Part shown: positions 61,722 to 64,000 of the stretch, one piece after another
Position numbering within the stretch: position 1 is the stretch's first letter
Layout: each line of letters starts with the position of its first letter
The notes under the pieces: generated by a model
Databases searched by the model: none
What the model saw: only the letters and a program-made list of their open reading frames with translations
Told to the model about the DNA's origin: nothing
Made by a program: the position numbers and the translations under genes
NCBI RefSeq assembly: GCF_022346945.1
Contig: NZ_JAKRNI010000016.1
Span: 1 to 64,000 of the forward strand
Origin: Microbacterium sp. ACRRU
Lineage (GTDB): Bacteria; Actinomycetota; Actinomycetes; Actinomycetales; Microbacteriaceae
DNA length: 64,000 bases
Direction: 5' to 3'

Positions 61722-62483
61722 TCAGCCGAGCGCGAGCGTGCGTTCGGCGGCATCCTCGAGCTCATCGCCGTACGCCGGCCCGTGCCCCGCCGCATGGACG
61801 GCGAGCGGATGCAACTGGTGGACGGGCACCCTCTGCTGCCACCCCGCGCGGAGGGGATGCCGACGGTCATAGGCCGCGAGGATCCGGTCGAGGAACGGGC
61901 AGCCGAACAGCGCGAGCATCGCGAGGTCGGTTTCGCGGTGGCCACCGTGCGCCGCCGGGTCGATGAGCACGACGCCCCGGTCCGACCACAGCACGTTCCC
62001 CGCCCACAGGTCGCCATGCAGGCGGGCGGGTGCGTCGTCGTCATCGAAGGCGCCGGCCGCGATGAGCGCGCAGGCCCGCCGGACCGTCCGCGCCCCGGCG
62101 TCCGAGAGGTTGCCCGCGGCGACGGCGGGGTCGAGGAAGGGCTCCACGCGCTGTGCGGCGTAGAAGCGCCCCCACGTCGGCTCGGGTCGCGCCGGCTGCG
62201 CGCGGCGCCCGATGAAGATGTCCCCCGCCCAACCGGGTGGCGGCGCACCGAACGCCGCAGCACCCGCGTCGTGGGTGGCGGCGAGCGCAGCGCCGAACTC
62301 CTCTGCCGCCGCCGCGGTCGGACGTACGGCTTCGATCCGCTCGAGCGCGATGCGCGTCGGACCGGCCTCGAGCACCTGGACCACGCGGGCGCCGCCCGCG
62401 TCGGCGAGCCAGCGCAGCCCGGCCGCCTCCGCCGCGAAGAAGTCCTCGGGCGCGTCGTGCCGTGTCTTCACCAGCCGTTCCAT
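61722..62483 (-). CDS. fructosamine kinase family protein
   Basis: A 253-residue kinase of the APH/FN3K fold. The catalytic loop is RLHGDLWAGNVLW and the metal-binding DPAAHGGHRETDLAM is the family signature. Such enzymes phosphorylate ketoamines on glycated proteins so that they fall apart, a repair role; this is inferred. CAGACT, near consensus, stands 6 nt before the ATG at 62483. Divergent from the nuclease gene. Confidence 0.9.
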   Translation of the reverse strand: MERLVKTRHDAPEDFFAAEAAGLRWLADAGGARVVQVLEAGPTRIALERIEAVRPTAAAAEEFGAALAATHDAGAAAFGAPPPGWAGDIFIGRRAQPARPEPTWGRFYAAQRVEPFLDPAVAAGNLSDAGARTVRRACALIAAGAFDDDDAPARLHGDLWAGNVLWSDRGVVLIDPAAHGGHRETDLAMLALFGCPFLDRILAAYDRRHPLRAGWQQRVPVHQLHPLAVHAAGHGPAYGDELEDAAERTLALG

Positions 62484-62529
62484 CGGTCCAGTCTGTCGCG
62501 ATGTCGGAGGGCGCGGGCACGATGGGACC

Positions 62530-63309
62530 ATGAGCGACGGCTACGACCCCGATTTCCTCGGCATCCCCCTGCGCCTGCCCTCACCCGAGGTCGAAACGAT
62601 CCGGCTCGATTACCCGCGCTTCTCGGTCCTGCTCGATCCGGTGCGGCGCTTCGCCGCTCTCACGGCGGTCGTCATCGACGGGGCGACCCTGCGCGACGTG
62701 CCGCGGTCGGGCGAGTGGCGGCTCGATCCGCGGGCACCCGAGTCCCAGGCCGGCCCCGACGTCTACAGCCGCAACGACCTCGACCGGGGCCACCTGGTGC
62801 GCCGACGTGATCCCGGATGGGGCACGGTGTCGGAGGCTCGGGATGCCACGGCCGCCACGTTCTTCTACACCAACGCCGCTCCGCAGGCGGCGGGCTTCAA
62901 CCAGTCGAAAGAGCTCTGGCTCGGGCTCGAGGACCACGTGCTCGCCTACGCCGACAGCACCGACCAGCGCCTCGCGGTGTTCACGGCGCCCGTGCTCGAC
63001 GACGCCGATCCGCCCTACCGCGGAATCCGAGTGCCTTTGCGGTTCTGGAAGGTCGCGGCCTGGCGTTCGCCCGAGGGCCTCGCCGCCGCGGGGTTCGTGC
63101 TCGATCAGACCGCCCTCGTCGACACCCGGGAGGGGCTGACGGTGGCCCCGCTCGGCGCCTTCCGCACGTTCCAGGTGCCGATTCGAGAGATCGCGGCTGA
63201 GGCGCGCATCGACATGGGAGACCTCGCCGGCGCCGACGTGCTCGCTCGCGCCGGCGCACGAGCGACCGGCGCCCGCGAGGTGGGGGCGCCGTCCGACATC
63301 GTGCTCTGA
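62530..63309 (+). CDS. DNA/RNA non-specific endonuclease (DRGH type)
   Basis: A 259-residue beta-beta-alpha-metal nuclease. The catalytic DRGH is at 85-88 (NDLDRGHLVRR), followed by FYTNAAPQAAGFNQ with the metal-binding Asn and LWLGLED. Family members hydrolyse DNA and RNA and are usually exported. I see no signal peptide or membrane segment here, so it may act inside the cell or leave by an unknown route. No immunity-like gene is obvious next to it. CACGAT is 6 nt before the ATG. Confidence 0.88.
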   Translation: MSDGYDPDFLGIPLRLPSPEVETIRLDYPRFSVLLDPVRRFAALTAVVIDGATLRDVPRSGEWRLDPRAPESQAGPDVYSRNDLDRGHLVRRRDPGWGTVSEARDATAATFFYTNAAPQAAGFNQSKELWLGLEDHVLAYADSTDQRLAVFTAPVLDDADPPYRGIRVPLRFWKVAAWRSPEGLAAAGFVLDQTALVDTREGLTVAPLGAFRTFQVPIREIAAEARIDMGDLAGADVLARAGARATGAREVGAPSDIVL

Positions 63310-63341
63310 CCACCGCGGCGGCGTTTCGACGCCCGGTCCGC

Positions 63342-63944
63342 TCAGTGCACGCGCACGGCGTGCAGCACCGTATCGACGGCCGGGTGGGCGTGCCCCTCGC
63401 GCAGCTCGGCGTCCGCCGTGCCGCGAGTGACGCGCTCGCACCGCTCGACGCGGAAACGCTCGTCGAGTGCCCCGCGGAGGAGCTCCGGCGTGAAGAGGAT
63501 CGCGGGATCGGACGGTCCGTGCCCGCCGGCGGCGATGTTGTCGACGTCGTGACCGACCACGACGAGCGTCCCGCCTACCGCGACCCACTCGGAGATACGG
63601 GCGATGGCCGACGCGTTGTCCGGAAGGTGGAGGTAGCACGCGACGACGAGATCGGCGGATGCCGCCGGCTTCCAGTCGTGCACGTCGGCGCGCACCCACG
63701 ACACGGCGTCACCGCCGCTTCGAGCCGCGGCGATGGCCAGCGCCTCCGCCGAGAAGTCGACGCCGGTGACGGCCCAACCGCGCTCCGCCAGCCAGCGGGC
63801 CGTGCGCCCGTCGCCCGTGGCGACGTCCACCGCCGTGCCCGGACGAAGCGCCCGCGCGATGTCGCGGACCACGGCGGGCGGCTGGCTCGCCCACACCCCG
63901 CCCGCGGAGGCGCGGTATCGCTCGTCCCACTGCGCGGCATCCAT
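63342..63944 (-). CDS. class I SAM-dependent methyltransferase
   Basis: A 200-residue small-molecule-type methyltransferase. It begins MDAAQWDERYRASAGGVWAS; motif I is AVDVATGDGRTARWLAERG (about 36-54), the acidic loop is VTGVDFSAEAL and motif IV is DLVVACYLHLP. It resembles thiopurine/tellurite-type (TehB/TPMT-like) enzymes. Substrate unknown. TAGGGT is 6 nt before the ATG at 63944. Confidence 0.87.
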   Translation of the reverse strand: MDAAQWDERYRASAGGVWASQPPAVVRDIARALRPGTAVDVATGDGRTARWLAERGWAVTGVDFSAEALAIAAARSGGDAVSWVRADVHDWKPAASADLVVACYLHLPDNASAIARISEWVAVGGTLVVVGHDVDNIAAGGHGPSDPAILFTPELLRGALDERFRVERCERVTRGTADAELREGHAHPAVDTVLHAVRVH

Positions 63945-63950
63945 GCCCTC

Positions 63951-63956
63951 ACCCTA
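63951..63956 (-). promoter_or_regulatory. -10 element of the methyltransferase gene (leaderless type)
   Basis: TAGGGT on the minus strand, 6 nt before the ATG at 63944. Confidence 0.55.
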
Positions 63957-63969
63957 GAGCCGGCGGCCC

Positions 63970-63990
63970 GGGCGGCACGAAGCCCCGCCC
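63970..63990 (-). terminator. hairpin at the right edge
   Basis: GGGCGG and CCGCCC form a 6-bp stem with a 9-nt loop. It may end a gene beyond the right edge. Confidence 0.3.
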
Positions 63991-64000
63991 TCCTGAGGAG

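Overview
The window is a continuous stretch of chromosome from a high-GC actinobacterium, most likely a member of the Microbacteriaceae close to Microbacterium. This rests on the GC-rich codon usage, on the actinobacterial gene orders (recA-recX-miaB-miaA with dapF and hflX; ftsK-pgsA-cinA-clgR-DUF3046-recA; infC-rpmI-rplT-rRNA methyltransferase; gluABCD) and on TCGAAC-type SOS boxes. It is almost entirely core genome. I see no insertion sequence, prophage, CRISPR array or tRNA. The species cannot be fixed from sequence reading alone.

Layout, left to right. 1-410: tandem promoters and 5' leader of an rRNA operon whose 16S gene lies off the left edge (minus strand). 462-3955: DUF4184 membrane protein, tyrS, and a SatD-like regulator coupled to a membrane protein. 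4001-12093: arginine cluster argCJBDF, a DUF418-type acyltransferase-like membrane protein, then argH, all minus strand and mostly joined by 4-nt ATGA/GTGA overlaps; a 31-codon arginine-rich leader ORF with its own promoter precedes argC. 12291-15862: pheS-pheT. 15914-19294: gluABCD glutamate-type ABC importer with hairpins between cistrons. 19372-21548: infC-rpmI-rplT and an rRNA methyltransferase. 21793-26146: DUF1844, an SseB-like protein and hisC-hisB-hisH-hisA(priA). 26180-27477: LysM protein divergent from lexA under an SOS-box promoter. 27572-38534: S9 peptidase, hflX, RsmC-like methyltransferase, dapF, miaA/miaB, recX/recA, DUF3046, ClgR-like regulator. 38699-45873: cinA, pgsA, ftsK, rnj, dapA. 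45982-53712: Nudix hydrolase, SDR, folA, thyA, thioredoxin/DUF4395 pair, OsmC, epimerase, dapB and small enzymes. 53792-64000: aldo/keto-reductase-like protein, pnp, a secreted SLT-like protein, a glycosyltransferase-SGNH hydrolase fusion, DedA, fructosamine-kinase-like protein, DRGH nuclease and a methyltransferase.

The genes form biosynthetic blocks (arginine, histidine, lysine/diaminopimelate through dapA, dapB and dapF, and thymidylate/folate), translation genes (tyrS, pheST, infC, rpmI, rplT, miaA, miaB) and the SOS module (lexA, recA, recX, LysM protein). The strongest regulatory signal is a repeated promoter geometry: TANNNT, then 6 or 7 nt, then ATG or GTG, at 19 starts. This predicts leaderless mRNAs. 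The arginine leader ORF has exactly this geometry and contains six Arg codons, so it is a candidate translation-sensing control element for the arg operon; I regard it as the most interesting item here.
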